Positions 1 through 8,414 of a stretch of 64,000 bases of DNA are shown piece by piece. Below the pieces are notes generated by a model. The model made no database searches. It worked only from the letters and a program-made list of their open reading frames with translations, and was not told the origin of the DNA. How positions within the stretch are numbered: the stretch's first letter is position 1; each line of letters begins with the position of its first letter. Both the position numbers and the translations under genes were made by a program. The stretch is from Fortiea contorta PCC 7126 (GTDB lineage: Bacteria; Cyanobacteriota; Cyanobacteriia; Cyanobacteriales; Nostocaceae): NCBI RefSeq assembly GCF_000332295.1, contig NZ_KB235930.1:248895-312894 (forward strand), written 5' to 3'.

Positions 1-1
1 C

Positions 2-1516
2 GGAGATAATCGGGCAGGAATTGAGCAAACATTGCATCGAATCAGCGCCATCCGCAACCGTAGTGGCAAGATTATCGGTTTGACATGTCGTGTTGGTCGA
101 GCTGTATTCGGCACCATCGGCATGATTCGAGACTTGGTAGAAACTGGTAAATCGATTCTCATGCTGGGGCGTCCAGGGGTCGGTAAAACTACAGCCTTAA
201 GAGAAATTGCTCGTGTTTTAGCCGATGAATTAAATAAACGAGTGGTGATTATTGACACATCCAACGAAATCGCTGGAGATGGTGATGTCGCTCACCCGGC
301 TATTGGCCGCGCCAGACGAATGCAAGTCGCCCATCCTGACCAACAACATCAGGTAATGATTGAGGCAGTAGAAAACCATATGCCAGAAGTCATTGTCATC
401 GATGAAATTGGTACAGAACTGGAAGCTTTAGCGGCGCGTACCATTGCGGAACGAGGGGTGCAGTTAGTAGGTACTGCTCATGGTAATCAGATCGAAAACC
501 TGATTAAAAACCCCACCCTAGCTGATTTAGTGGGGGGTATCCAAGCTGTGACGCTGGGAGATGATGAAGCCAGACGGCGCGGTAGTCAAAAGACAGTTTT
601 GGAGCGCAAAGCCCCTCCCACTTTTGAAATTGCTGTGGAAATGATGGAACGGCAACGCTGGGTAGTACATGAAAGCGTGGCTGAGACAGTGGACAATCTG
701 CTCAGGGGGCGTCAACCCAACCCGCAGACCCGGACTGTGGATGAACAGGGTAAAGTTGCAGTCGCTCGACAGTTAGCTGTGGTTAACGGTCGGAATTCAC
801 ACCTCGCAGTTGCTGAAGAAGCTGCACCACCAGCGCGACAATCCAACGGCTGGCGCTCATCAGGACAAATGGTAGCACTACCACCCTTGTCTTTAGAGCG
901 GGAAAGGGTAACTGGACGCAGTGAGTTTGACCGCTTGCTGGATGAATCGTTTAATTATTCAGAAGCTGTCGATTTTGAGACTGCTAGACAGCCAGGGCCG
1001 AATGGCGAAGATTTACCGCTGCATATTTATCCCTATGGTGTCAGTCGCCACCAACTAGAACAGGTGATTAGTGTGCTAACTTTGCCTGTGATGTTGACAA
1101 AAGACATTGATAGTGCTGATGCTATTTTAGCGCTGCGATCGCACGTCAAAAACCACGCCAAATTACGACAAATGGCTAAAGCCCGCCATGTACCCATCCA
1201 TGTGATTAAATCCAGCACCATTCCCCAAATTACCCGTGGTTTGCGGCGCTTACTCAACATGGATGACACCGAACTAGGTGATGACCGGGAACTGGAACTG
1301 TTATTACACAGCGGTAGCGAAGACGAGATTGACGCCTTGGAAGAAGCTAGACTCGCGGTAGAGCAGATAGTCATACCCAAAGGACAGCCAGTCGAGTTAT
1401 TACCCCGTTCTTCCCAAGTCCGCAAAATGCAACATGAGTTAGTAGAACACTACCGACTCAAATCTCATAGCTTTGGTGAGGAACCAAATCGGCGGCTACG
1501 GATTTATCCAGCGTAA
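2..1516 (+). CDS. ycf45: Ycf45-type AAA ATPase with C-terminal R3H domain (5' truncated)
   Basis: The reading frame is open from the first bases of the window, so the start lies outside; a TTG at 32 is internal and not a credible start. Seen: a Walker A motif GRPGVGKTT near visible residue 56, a Walker B-like VIVIDEIGTE, a conserved GTAHGNQIENLI block, and an extreme C-terminus (HELVEHYRLKSHSFGEEPNR) that fits an R3H single-stranded nucleic-acid-binding domain. The ATPase part resembles SpoIIIAA-type proteins. Known of the family: Ycf45 is conserved in cyanobacteria and red algal plastids and its function is not established; ATP-dependent nucleic-acid binding is inferred from the domains. A strong hairpin follows 12 bases after the stop codon. 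Confidence 0.85.
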   Translation, partial: GDNRAGIEQTLHRISAIRNRSGKIIGLTCRVGRAVFGTIGMIRDLVETGKSILMLGRPGVGKTTALREIARVLADELNKRVVIIDTSNEIAGDGDVAHPAIGRARRMQVAHPDQQHQVMIEAVENHMPEVIVIDEIGTELEALAARTIAERGVQLVGTAHGNQIENLIKNPTLADLVGGIQAVTLGDDEARRRGSQKTVLERKAPPTFEIAVEMMERQRWVVHESVAETVDNLLRGRQPNPQTRTVDEQGKVAVARQLAVVNGRNSHLAVAEEAAPPARQSNGWRSSGQMVALPPLSLERERVTGRSEFDRLLDESFNYSEAVDFETARQPGPNGEDLPLHIYPYGVSRHQLEQVISVLTLPVMLTKDIDSADAILALRSHVKNHAKLRQMAKARHVPIHVIKSSTIPQITRGLRRLLNMDDTELGDDRELELLLHSGSEDEIDALEEARLAVEQIVIPKGQPVELLPRSSQVRKMQHELVEHYRLKSHSFGEEPNRRLRIYPA

Positions 1517-1527
1517 CCCCGCTCCTG

Positions 1528-1552
1528 ACCCCTCTCCTCGCGGGAGAGGGGT
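1528..1552 (+). terminator. Hairpin terminator after ycf45
   Basis: A perfect 10-bp stem, ACCCCTCTCC paired with GGAGAGGGGT, with a 5-base loop (TCGCG), begins 12 bases after the ycf45 stop and is followed by TTTGGG. It is GC-rich with a short T run, so it is a reasonable but not ideal intrinsic terminator. The same CCCCTCTCC/GGAGAGGGG theme is common between cyanobacterial genes and may be a dispersed repeat reused as a terminator. Confidence 0.6.
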
Positions 1553-1607
1553 TTTGGGACAACACAAAATTATTTTTATGCAATCACGAAAGCGATCGCA
1601 TTTTTGA

Positions 1608-2114
1608 TTATCCTTGATGCAATTGCTGTAATTGGTACATGTGATTAAACAGATTCCAGCAATATTCTTCTGGGAGTCCGCAGGTGACAGCACCCCGCAA
1701 AACAACATTAAAATACCAATCATTGGGCGGGACTTCATGAGCGAGTTTAGTCACCACAACATAAGTCCGCACATTCTCATATATCCGCTCTTGGCAATGA
1801 ATATCTACTAATTCATGCGTATATACACCTTGGGAAACACCTTCGCGGTGGTCTAAATAATCACTCAATCGCCAAGGTAATTGATATAGTACACCCCTAA
1901 CGCTGTGTTTAGCGTCCTTGACCACATCCAAAACACCACATTTGCGGGTAGCAGAATAAAGATAAAACCCCAGCCGATAATCTCTAAGTATACCAGTACC
2001 AACAACATAAGGGTGGGTGTTCTCCCGCAGCGATCGCTTGAGATCCACCGGACACATACAAGAGCCGTATGCAAAATAATAGAACATCCGCTCTTTTTGT
2101 TGATGTGGGTGCAT
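1608..2114 (-). CDS. Gamma-glutamylcyclotransferase-like (GGCT/AIG2 fold) protein
   Basis: A 168-aa protein. Near the N-terminus, FAYGS (residues 14-18) is the glycine-rich substrate loop of the GGCT/AIG2 fold, and E91 in DHREGV sits where the family has its catalytic glutamate. Such enzymes cyclise gamma-glutamyl amino acids to 5-oxoproline or act on related gamma-glutamylamines; the substrate cannot be read from sequence. I chose the ATG at 2114 because GGAG lies 5 bases upstream; a GTG at 2120 would add two residues. There is no signal peptide, so it is probably cytoplasmic. It converges on ycf45. Confidence 0.75.
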   Translation of the reverse strand: MHPHQQKERMFYYFAYGSCMCPVDLKRSLRENTHPYVVGTGILRDYRLGFYLYSATRKCGVLDVVKDAKHSVRGVLYQLPWRLSDYLDHREGVSQGVYTHELVDIHCQERIYENVRTYVVVTKLAHEVPPNDWYFNVVLRGAVTCGLPEEYCWNLFNHMYQLQQLHQG

Positions 2115-2184
2115 TTTCACTCCAATTCGGCAGTACTATCAAAATGCACCCAATTATAATGCAAGTATCAACCTGACGCTGTGC

Positions 2185-3054
2185 TCAAAGTTGACTTTTG
2201 CTGATCCGATTCCAGCCTTTGACGACCGCTTGTAAACTCTGAGGCAGATTGTTCTGGGAAATATCGTTATACTGAACCGTTCCCTGTGGACTTGTCAGAG
2301 TATGGGTGATATGGTCAGCAGCGATATTCGGCGCTGGGTAACTTAAACCCACAAATTGACGAAATCGGGAACGTTCTAACAATTGCTGAAACTGTTGCAC
2401 CTGTTGTAAAGAAATGCGGCGGACGCTACGCTCAGAATCATTAGCATCACCAATTCGCACACGAATCATCCGCCCATCCTTAAGCAAAACAGTTTCATAA
2501 GTTCTACCAGTCAACCCACCACTAGAAATTTGGCGAAAGAGCACATTTCGATCTAAAGGTACTGGTAACTGATTAGCGGGAATTTGTACAGGCTTGAGAG
2601 GAGTTATTTGAGAATTACTTGCAACTGCTAAACGTAACGAACGACCATTGTTATTGGTATGATAAATCCACTTTTGCTCACCATCAGATGCCACAACACG
2701 CCAACCGGGAACTAGTGCTTGGGTACAAAGTTCATTGGCTTGTGGTAATTCCAAGCAACCATTGCGCCAAGTCTGCTGATTATATTCAATTATTTGCAGT
2801 TTGTTTGCAGATACCTGTTCATTTTCAAGAATATTTCGCAGTACTGCGTTAGCGACTACACGGGGAAAGCGATTGAGCTTTAAGTTTTGTTTGTTAACTT
2901 CATTTGTTGTCTCCGGTAAGGCGTTAACAGTGACTGCATTAGTACTTTTAATTAACGATAGTCCACTGAAAACTGAAAGAATGCCGGTGAGGACTAAAGC
3001 AGTGAAAATTTGTGCTTTATTAATATTACAGTAGGCTCTTAGTAGGTTTTTCAT
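2185..3054 (-). CDS. Membrane-anchored or secreted protein of unknown function
   Basis: About 289 aa from the ATG at 3054; a TTG at 3099 would add 15 residues. An N-terminal hydrophobic helix (residues ~16-36) suggests a signal anchor or uncleaved signal peptide. The rest looks extracytoplasmic, with two cysteines in its middle section (around GCLEL and ELCTQ) that could form a disulphide, then a section ending in a conserved-looking FVGLSYPAP. I do not recognise the family, although similar 280-300-aa secreted proteins are common in filamentous cyanobacteria. No clear ribosome-binding site supports either start. A hairpin at 3192-3229 separates it from the next gene upstream, so it is probably transcribed alone. 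Confidence 0.65.
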   Translation of the reverse strand: MKNLLRAYCNINKAQIFTALVLTGILSVFSGLSLIKSTNAVTVNALPETTNEVNKQNLKLNRFPRVVANAVLRNILENEQVSANKLQIIEYNQQTWRNGCLELPQANELCTQALVPGWRVVASDGEQKWIYHTNNNGRSLRLAVASNSQITPLKPVQIPANQLPVPLDRNVLFRQISSGGLTGRTYETVLLKDGRMIRVRIGDANDSERSVRRISLQQVQQFQQLLERSRFRQFVGLSYPAPNIAADHITHTLTSPQGTVQYNDISQNNLPQSLQAVVKGWNRISKSQL

Positions 3055-3191
3055 AGTTAGATGGTCAGATGATTGAATTTGGATGTAGAGGCCTTGCAAT
3101 GTAAAGTCTCTACAAAGGTTTGCAGCACAACATTAATTGGGTTCATACTATTATCAACAACACCTACACTTCATACCTTTCCAGACAAATA

Positions 3192-3229
3192 AGCGTCTGT
3201 CTTCCGAAGCAGATTTGAAGACAGACGCT
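3192..3229 (-). terminator. Perfect 13-bp hairpin downstream of the 3282-3779 gene
   Basis: AGCGTCTGTCTTC (3192-3204) pairs perfectly with 3217-3229, leaving a 12-base loop. It lies 52 bases past the stop of the minus-strand gene ending at 3282. No long T run follows on the minus strand (TATTTG), so it may be an mRNA 3'-end stabiliser or a small dispersed repeat rather than a classical terminator. Confidence 0.5.
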
Positions 3230-3281
3230 GAAACTTTTGTTATTTGTTCCTGAATTTTATACATCAAGACTCAAGACAGGA

Positions 3282-3779
3282 TCAAGCGATCAATATTTGC
3301 CGAGCAACCCCATGATTAGCCGTATCAAATCTAATAGTACTAGCTGCCCAGTCTTTCAAGTCAGGTGCTAACCAAACTAATTTACGCAGAGTTTCATCAT
3401 TGACCCACAACACCAAAGGACAGTGAAACGTTTTGCGGAATTCATCTCGCATCAGATTGGTACTGATGATCAGTTGATTGATTTTGACCACCGACTCTAA
3501 ACCTAGTACCACCAAAGCGCCGGGCTGAACTGAGTTAATGTTAGCAGCGATAGTCGTATAAAGCGTCTCAGTTTCTGGTAAAAGATAAATTTCTTGCATA
3601 TCTACCGACGAAAAATCTGTGAGCAAATTGAGGATTTGCTGTTGGCGATGCAAAGAATTACAAGAAGCTAAAATCAATGAAAACTCTCCAGCAGAAACCA
3701 TCAACGCTCTTGCTAGCCTTTTCGTAGCTGCAGTGGTGTTGGCTACGCTTTCTTGTTGATTACTTAAGCTGTTGATCAT
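3282..3779 (-). CDS. Short protein resembling the N-terminal domain of cyanobacterial STAND-type ATPases
   Basis: 165 aa from an ATG. Mostly alpha/beta composition with ALVVLGLES and PLVLWVND strand-like segments and a KLVWLAPDLKDWAASTIRFD stretch. From memory, this last stretch occurs in the N-terminal region of long cyanobacterial proteins that continue into NTPase plus WD40 or TPR repeats. Here the protein stops about 12 residues later and no Walker A motif is present, so this is either a stand-alone version or a remnant left by loss of the C-terminal part. No membrane segment. No function can be assigned. Confidence 0.6.
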   Translation of the reverse strand: MINSLSNQQESVANTTAATKRLARALMVSAGEFSLILASCNSLHRQQQILNLLTDFSSVDMQEIYLLPETETLYTTIAANINSVQPGALVVLGLESVVKINQLIISTNLMRDEFRKTFHCPLVLWVNDETLRKLVWLAPDLKDWAASTIRFDTANHGVARQILIA

Positions 3780-4081
3780 CGGAAACTCTGCCTTTAGTTT
3801 AGAAACTAGCTTAGTGATTTTAGTTTAGTTCTCCGGTATAGTTTTTACCCAAGGTATTTTTGGGGATTTTTAAATAACACTTTATTAGGAGTTCTGTAGT
3901 AATCCTACGCACAATTAAAGAAATGAGGGTGTAGTGTATCACCCCGTATTAGTGGTAAATGCAGATCAGCGTGGTGATTAAAGTGTAATCTGGTAAAAGA
4001 TGAGAAAGTAACAAATAACCAACATGCAACCTTAATCCAGCTATTCTAGTCATCATTGATATTTAATGCCGCCTGTAGTCA
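3780..4081. other. Divergent promoter region
   Basis: 302 bases between a minus-strand and a plus-strand gene. AT-rich, presumably holding two divergent promoters. I saw no convincing repeat, RNA or operator. Confidence 0.4.
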
Positions 4082-5335
4082 ATGATCAAGAGAATTTTCA
4101 AGTCGTGTATCAAGGTTTTTGGGTGGAAGGTTGACCAAAACCTGAAGCGGGCGTTATTTGCCATGATGGTTGCTGTGAGTTTGGTAACTACCGTCATGGT
4201 ATCTTTACCTTTAAATGCTCAAAATTCTCCTTCTAGACCCTCTACAGCCGAATTAAGAGGGGTATGGTTAACCAATATTGATAGTGATGTGTTGTTTGAG
4301 CGCGATCGCCTTAAAAAATCTTTACAACGGTTGAGTGAACTCAATTTCAACACCGTCTATCCCGCAGTTTGGAATTGGGGTTACACACTCTACCCTAGTA
4401 AAGTAGCAGCAAATGTTATCGGCAGAGCGATCGACCCAACACCAGGGTTACAAGGACGGGATATTCTCAAAGAAATTGTCGATGAGGGACATAACAAAAA
4501 ATTGACGGTTATTCCCTGGTTTGAATTTGGGTTCATGGCTCCTGCTGACTCCCTACTGGCTAAAAATCGTCCCCAATGGCTCACCAATCGCAGCGATGGA
4601 AGTCGCATCGTCAAAGAAGGAACACATGATCGCGTTTGGCTCAATCCCTTTCGTCCCGAAGTGCAACAATTTATCCAAGATTTAATCATCGAAATTGTCA
4701 ACAACTACGACATCGACGGTATTCAATTTGATGACCATTTCGGCTTACCTTCAGAATTAGGTTATGATGCTTATACAGTAGCGCTTTATAAACAAGAACA
4801 CCGCGGTCAAGCGCCCTCTAAAAACCCTAAAGATCCAGAATGGTTGCGTTGGAGAGCCAGCAAAATCACCGAATTTATGAAGCGGGTATTCACCGCCATT
4901 AAAGCCACCAAAAAAAATTGTTTAGTTTCCGTTGCGCCTAATCCCCAGCGTTTCTCCTATGATTTCTTTTTAGCAGACTGGCAAAAATGGGAACGCATGG
5001 GAATTATTGAAGACTTAGTTTTGCAAATCTATCGAGATGATTTGAATGTTTTTGTCAGCGAGTTAGAATACCCAGAAGTGAAAGCTGCACAACGTCATAT
5101 TCCTGTGAGCATTGGTATTTTAACAGGGCTGAAAAACAAATCCATACCCATGCAACAAATTCAAACCCAAGTGCAAAAAGCGCGCGATCGCAACTTTGCT
5201 GGTGTATCATTCTTTTTCTATGAAACTCTCTGGAATTTGAGCAAAGAAAAGTCCCAAGAGCGCCAAGTTGGCTTCCAAAAAATCTTTCCCACACCCGTAG
5301 TTTATCCCAATTTACTCACAGGTTGGAAACCGTAG
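4082..5335 (+). CDS. Secreted GHL10-type (DUF187) glycoside hydrolase-like protein
   Basis: 417 aa. A positively charged N-terminus and hydrophobic stretch (about residues 24-45, ending LPLNAQ) form a signal peptide or anchor. From about residue 55, TAELRGVWLTNIDSDV starts the glycosyl hydrolase-like 10 domain, a TIM barrel. Typical signatures are LNFNTVYPAVWNWG, VIPWFEFGFM, DRVWLNPFRPEV and DIDGIQFDDHF, with the acidic D-D pair where catalytic residues sit. Family knowledge: these proteins are thought to act on extracellular or cell-wall polysaccharides, but substrates are mostly unknown. ATG at 4082; no strong Shine-Dalgarno sequence. It is monocistronic: the next gene is on the other strand. 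Confidence 0.85.
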   Translation: MIKRIFKSCIKVFGWKVDQNLKRALFAMMVAVSLVTTVMVSLPLNAQNSPSRPSTAELRGVWLTNIDSDVLFERDRLKKSLQRLSELNFNTVYPAVWNWGYTLYPSKVAANVIGRAIDPTPGLQGRDILKEIVDEGHNKKLTVIPWFEFGFMAPADSLLAKNRPQWLTNRSDGSRIVKEGTHDRVWLNPFRPEVQQFIQDLIIEIVNNYDIDGIQFDDHFGLPSELGYDAYTVALYKQEHRGQAPSKNPKDPEWLRWRASKITEFMKRVFTAIKATKKNCLVSVAPNPQRFSYDFFLADWQKWERMGIIEDLVLQIYRDDLNVFVSELEYPEVKAAQRHIPVSIGILTGLKNKSIPMQQIQTQVQKARDRNFAGVSFFFYETLWNLSKEKSQERQVGFQKIFPTPVVYPNLLTGWKP

Positions 5336-5341
5336 GAAGTA

Positions 5342-5369
5342 TGAAGTATGAAGTCTGAAGTCTGAAGTC
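5342..5369. repeat. STRR-type heptamer repeat (TGAAGTC)
   Basis: Four consecutive 7-base units, TGAAGTA followed by three TGAAGTC, just after the GHL10 stop. Heptameric short tandem repeats between genes are typical of heterocystous cyanobacteria. The same heptamer, on the opposite strand, recurs at 17451-17471. Confidence 0.8.
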
Positions 5370-5486
5370 TGAAGAGAAAGGGGTGAATTTTGGGGAAATA
5401 TATTTTGGTTGTAGAGACGAAGCACAAGCAACATCTCCACACACATCAAAATCAATACCAAAAATCCTTAATTCAACCGTATTGAA

Positions 5487-5786
5487 TTATCGCGGACATT
5501 CTGGCAAACTTTTCTCAGCATAATAGCAATCAAAATAAACCAGTGCCTCCCTACTAGAGTCAAATTTTCCACTTACTCTGTAGGGAGCACTATTTTTACT
5601 TGCTTCCTCTCGCCAAATTTTTAAATAGTAACCATTATTACCATCAGACCATAACTCGTAGCGGTAATTACCGCCGCCTCCTTCGCTGCTCAAGTAATCA
5701 GCTAATACAGCATTTGCAGTAAATAAAAGACTAAATGCAGTTATAGCAGTAATTGCAGCCGTTTTCAGAATTCTGTTAAATATCAT
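5487..5786 (-). CDS. Small secreted protein of unknown function
   Basis: About 99 aa from the ATG at 5786. Residues 1-29 form a clear Sec signal peptide ending ANAVLA. The mature part (~70 aa) is rich in Gly, Tyr and Ser, with two cysteines near the C-terminus (FDCYYAEKSLPECPR) that could make one disulphide. The only ribosome-binding-like sequence (AGAGGA) is about 19 bases upstream of this ATG but 7 bases upstream of an in-frame TTG at 5798, which would add four residues, so the start is uncertain. Family not recognised. Confidence 0.65.
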   Translation of the reverse strand: MIFNRILKTAAITAITAFSLLFTANAVLADYLSSEGGGGNYRYELWSDGNNGYYLKIWREEASKNSAPYRVSGKFDSSREALVYFDCYYAEKSLPECPR

Positions 5787-5917
5787 AGATGCACACAAAT
5801 TCACTTCCTCTATTTTGAAGAGCAAGTATATTGTTTTACATCAGTAATGCTGTTGAATTTCCGCGGATATTAGGGATGGAGCATTGAATTTCCGAACCCA
5901 ATACCCCATCCCCTTCT

Positions 5918-7402
5918 TTATCCACCAATTCCCAAACGCCCAGCCAAAGCGGGAGTCAGGGGAAGGAGAGTGGTAATCATCAAAAACAGAGCTAAAAGAC
6001 CCAAAGCAGCTCTGGCGTCATCGGGTTCGCTGATTTCATTCAAGCTGGGGCGTTCTAAATCCCGTTGTAATAATAAAATCACGATCGCCCAATACATTGC
6101 TAGATTGTTAGCAAGTGATACTATCCCCAGCAGAATTAAAGTTGCAAAGGTCGCCCGTCCAGCGGTTTTCCGACCATAAATCGCTTGAATAATGCGACCA
6201 CCATCTAATTGTCCTGCTGGCATTAAGTTTAAAGCAGTGATGACTAACCCCAACCAACCAATAATCACCAAAGGATGGACGTTGATTAAAGCCGACTGTA
6301 AAGCCGAACCTAACACCACCCGCGCCAAGCTACCTACTAAAATGGAACCTTGGAAAAATTCACTGGGTACTTGAAATAAACTCCCAGGATGGGAAAGCAG
6401 TAATCCGAGAATCAACATTAATAAAGAAATAATCCCACCAACTGCTGGCCCTGCTAAAGCGATATCAAATAACGCTTTGCGGTTGGGTAACAGCGATTCA
6501 AATCGAGTAATGGCGCCAAAAGAGCCAATTTGCACCGCTGGAAGGAAGAAAGGCCAGCTCAAACGGACTTGGTGACGTCGCGCTAACAACCAATGACCGA
6601 TTTCATGACTTACCAAAATCGCCAATATCCCAGAACTAATCGGTAAAACTTCTAAAAATCTCTCTGGTTGGGAAAATAAATCAAAATTCAGCAATATACC
6701 TGCGGCTTCTAAACTAGTGCCAATAGTTGCTAATAACAAGATAGCCGCAAATGCTTTTTGAGCTAACGACATTGGGCGCGGGTCATTGCGACTGGGTAGG
6801 ACAATGACCACAGGTTTTCCGTCTATATTTTCAATTAAAAATAGGCGATATTGCTCGCCCAAGCGTTCCTGCAAACTCTGACTCAGACGAGCGTGAATTG
6901 CCTCTGGTTCTCCTCGGAGATTACCTTTAAAAATAGCACCTTCTTGGTAAGCGATCGCTTCTGTGGCAAAGAATGTATCAATCCCAAAAATGCTTCTGAT
7001 TTTTTGCAAATCATCGTCAGGAATTGAGGGTGGTTCGGCTTTGAGTTCAGCGATATCTGCTGAGGGTGTTGAATTTCCGTCAGCCGCAGATTCAGCCGCT
7101 AGCCTTTCTGTGGCGCGCTGCTTGAGAATTGCATCTTGTCCCTCAGAACGTAATCTTTTTCCCAAGAAGATGTACAACCCAGCAGAAACCACCACCAAAA
7201 ACAACACACCCACTATGTTGATATAAATACCAGCAGCAAATAATCCAAAGAACAACAGCCAGGGAGCCATCAATACCACCGACTGTAACCAAGCCAGGAC
7301 TCCCAGATTCCCAAAAGGTCTGGCGCGATAAAAGCCCCAACCTAAAATTCCTAGAGCTACCAAAAGGATCGTAGCAATGATCGAAGTTTCTGATGTCAAC
7401 AT
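5918..7402 (-). CDS. Site-2 protease family (M50) membrane metalloprotease, EGY-like
   Basis: 494 aa from the ATG at 7402; a TTG at 7408 is possible. Intramembrane zinc protease: HEIGH at about residues 266-270 gives two zinc ligands and the catalytic Glu, and NLMPAGQLDGGR near residue 392 supplies the third ligand Asp. Two N-terminal membrane helices are followed by a ~130-residue soluble region (roughly 85-215) and then the multi-helix protease core. Length and order match the long cyanobacterial/chloroplast EGY1-type proteins rather than short RseP types; no PDZ domain is seen. The likely role is regulated intramembrane proteolysis or membrane-protein turnover in thylakoid or plasma membrane; the substrate is unknown. 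Confidence 0.9.
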   Translation of the reverse strand: MLTSETSIIATILLVALGILGWGFYRARPFGNLGVLAWLQSVVLMAPWLLFFGLFAAGIYINIVGVLFLVVVSAGLYIFLGKRLRSEGQDAILKQRATERLAAESAADGNSTPSADIAELKAEPPSIPDDDLQKIRSIFGIDTFFATEAIAYQEGAIFKGNLRGEPEAIHARLSQSLQERLGEQYRLFLIENIDGKPVVIVLPSRNDPRPMSLAQKAFAAILLLATIGTSLEAAGILLNFDLFSQPERFLEVLPISSGILAILVSHEIGHWLLARRHQVRLSWPFFLPAVQIGSFGAITRFESLLPNRKALFDIALAGPAVGGIISLLMLILGLLLSHPGSLFQVPSEFFQGSILVGSLARVVLGSALQSALINVHPLVIIGWLGLVITALNLMPAGQLDGGRIIQAIYGRKTAGRATFATLILLGIVSLANNLAMYWAIVILLLQRDLERPSLNEISEPDDARAALGLLALFLMITTLLPLTPALAGRLGIGG

Positions 7403-7611
7403 CTCCAATCCGGTTTAATTACGTCAAATCAATACTTCTAGCTTATTGTGTAGCTATTTACGTTAACTTTCTAGTATTTACTTTTTTTAAGTAGTTTTGT
7501 ACTGCTTTGCGATTGGTTTTGATGAGGTTTAATGATTTATACTGTTTCTTCGTGAAGTTGCACGATGTATTTTTTTTAACGCGGAGGTACGCTGAGGGTT
7601 GCGGAATTAAA

Positions 7612-7688
7612 TGTAGGATGCGTTGGTGCCAACGTAACGCATCAGCCTATCGTACCGCATGGGTTACGCTTCGCTAACCCATCCTACA
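7612..7688. repeat. 77-bp MITE-like palindromic element
   Basis: Outer inverted repeats TGTAGGATG / CATCCTACA enclose two hairpins: GATGCGTT/AACGCATC and ATGGGTTA/TAACCCAT. This cloverleaf arrangement is typical of small non-autonomous repeats scattered in cyanobacterial genomes. It sits downstream of the 7705-8088 gene and may serve as its transcript end. The rest of the ~300-base gap is AT-rich and shows nothing else. Confidence 0.7.
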
Positions 7689-7704
7689 AATAATTAAACC
7701 TAAT

Positions 7705-8088
7705 TTATTTACACTGGTTGAGAAGTCGGATAACTTCTTCGAGGGATAATTTAGCTTTGTACAAGCTCAATAATTTTTCTTGCTGATATCTGTGCGGATA
7801 GCTCATTCTTCTACCCTCAAGGGATATCCTAATTAACGCGATTTGTTCGTCTGTCGGCGTTCCCATCTCGTCGAGTGCTATTTCCATTTCTTGAAAACTA
7901 CCGAAACTAGGAAATTTTAACCCCCTGTTTTCTTGCATTTGTTTGAGTGCTAGGGTGGGAAATGCTATCAGAGGGGCGATATGAGAAATTTTGTAACCAA
8001 TGTTACCCGTTGGCTTGACACCATACCGACGGCATAAATTACGCAGTTCCTCGATGGTCTTGATTTCAAGTTCTGACCTTGTGAACAT
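7705..8088 (-). CDS. Hypothetical protein with SAP-like N-terminal helix pair
   Basis: 127 aa from the ATG at 8088; a GTG at 8166 would add a Trp/Pro-rich 26-residue extension and looks less likely. The N-terminus, TIEELRNLCRRYGVKPTGN, resembles the helix-turn-helix of SAP or Rho-N motifs that bind DNA or RNA. The remainder is helical and charged with no membrane segment. No known family is recognised; nucleic-acid binding is only an inference from that short match. Confidence 0.55.
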   Translation of the reverse strand: MFTRSELEIKTIEELRNLCRRYGVKPTGNIGYKISHIAPLIAFPTLALKQMQENRGLKFPSFGSFQEMEIALDEMGTPTDEQIALIRISLEGRRMSYPHRYQQEKLLSLYKAKLSLEEVIRLLNQCK

Positions 8089-8216
8089 AAAATAAGATTG
8101 TTCATTCTCGAAAAGTGGACACGGTGGGTAAAGTTTCTTGCCAGAAGTTACCCACCAATTAAACACTCTAATGTTTGACTTCCAAAAGATTCAAGCCTTA
8201 TTTATATTTCTCAACA

Positions 8217-8414
8217 ATGCCTAATCCTAAAGGAACACCGGAAAATTTGAAACCAATTCAGTCAACTAGGGATGAACCATTGATTGAAAAAATGAATATT
8301 CGGATGACGAAAAAGATGAAAGAAAAAATACAGCAGCAGGAGAATCCTCCTGAGTTCTGCAGACAAGCGATTCAGAAGGCGCTGGATGAAAATATCGAGA
8401 GTGATGAAGCTTGA
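8217..8414 (+). CDS. 65-aa putative ribbon-helix-helix protein, copy 1
   Basis: Starts MPNPKGTPENLKP, a start shared by a large family of small cyanobacterial proteins. The second half (KMNIRMTKKMKEKIQQ, then PEFCRQAIQKAL) has the strand-helix-helix pattern of ribbon-helix-helix DNA-binding proteins such as antitoxins and small repressors. The ATG at 8217 is chosen by alignment to copy 2. Copy 1 and copy 2 are identical from DEPLIEKM to the C-terminus (44 residues) but differ in the N-terminal 20. No toxin-like partner is adjacent. The RHH assignment is inference. Confidence 0.65.
   Translation: MPNPKGTPENLKPIQSTRDEPLIEKMNIRMTKKMKEKIQQQENPPEFCRQAIQKALDENIESDEA

Noticed and set aside
6192-6374. 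Plus-strand ORFs opposite the site-2 protease
   Set aside because: They are antisense frames of a clear membrane protease gene with no independent evidence.
8175-8216. Upstream TG-start extension of the first 65-aa gene
   Set aside because: The extra residues are not shared with copy 2, and the MPNPKG start is the conserved one.
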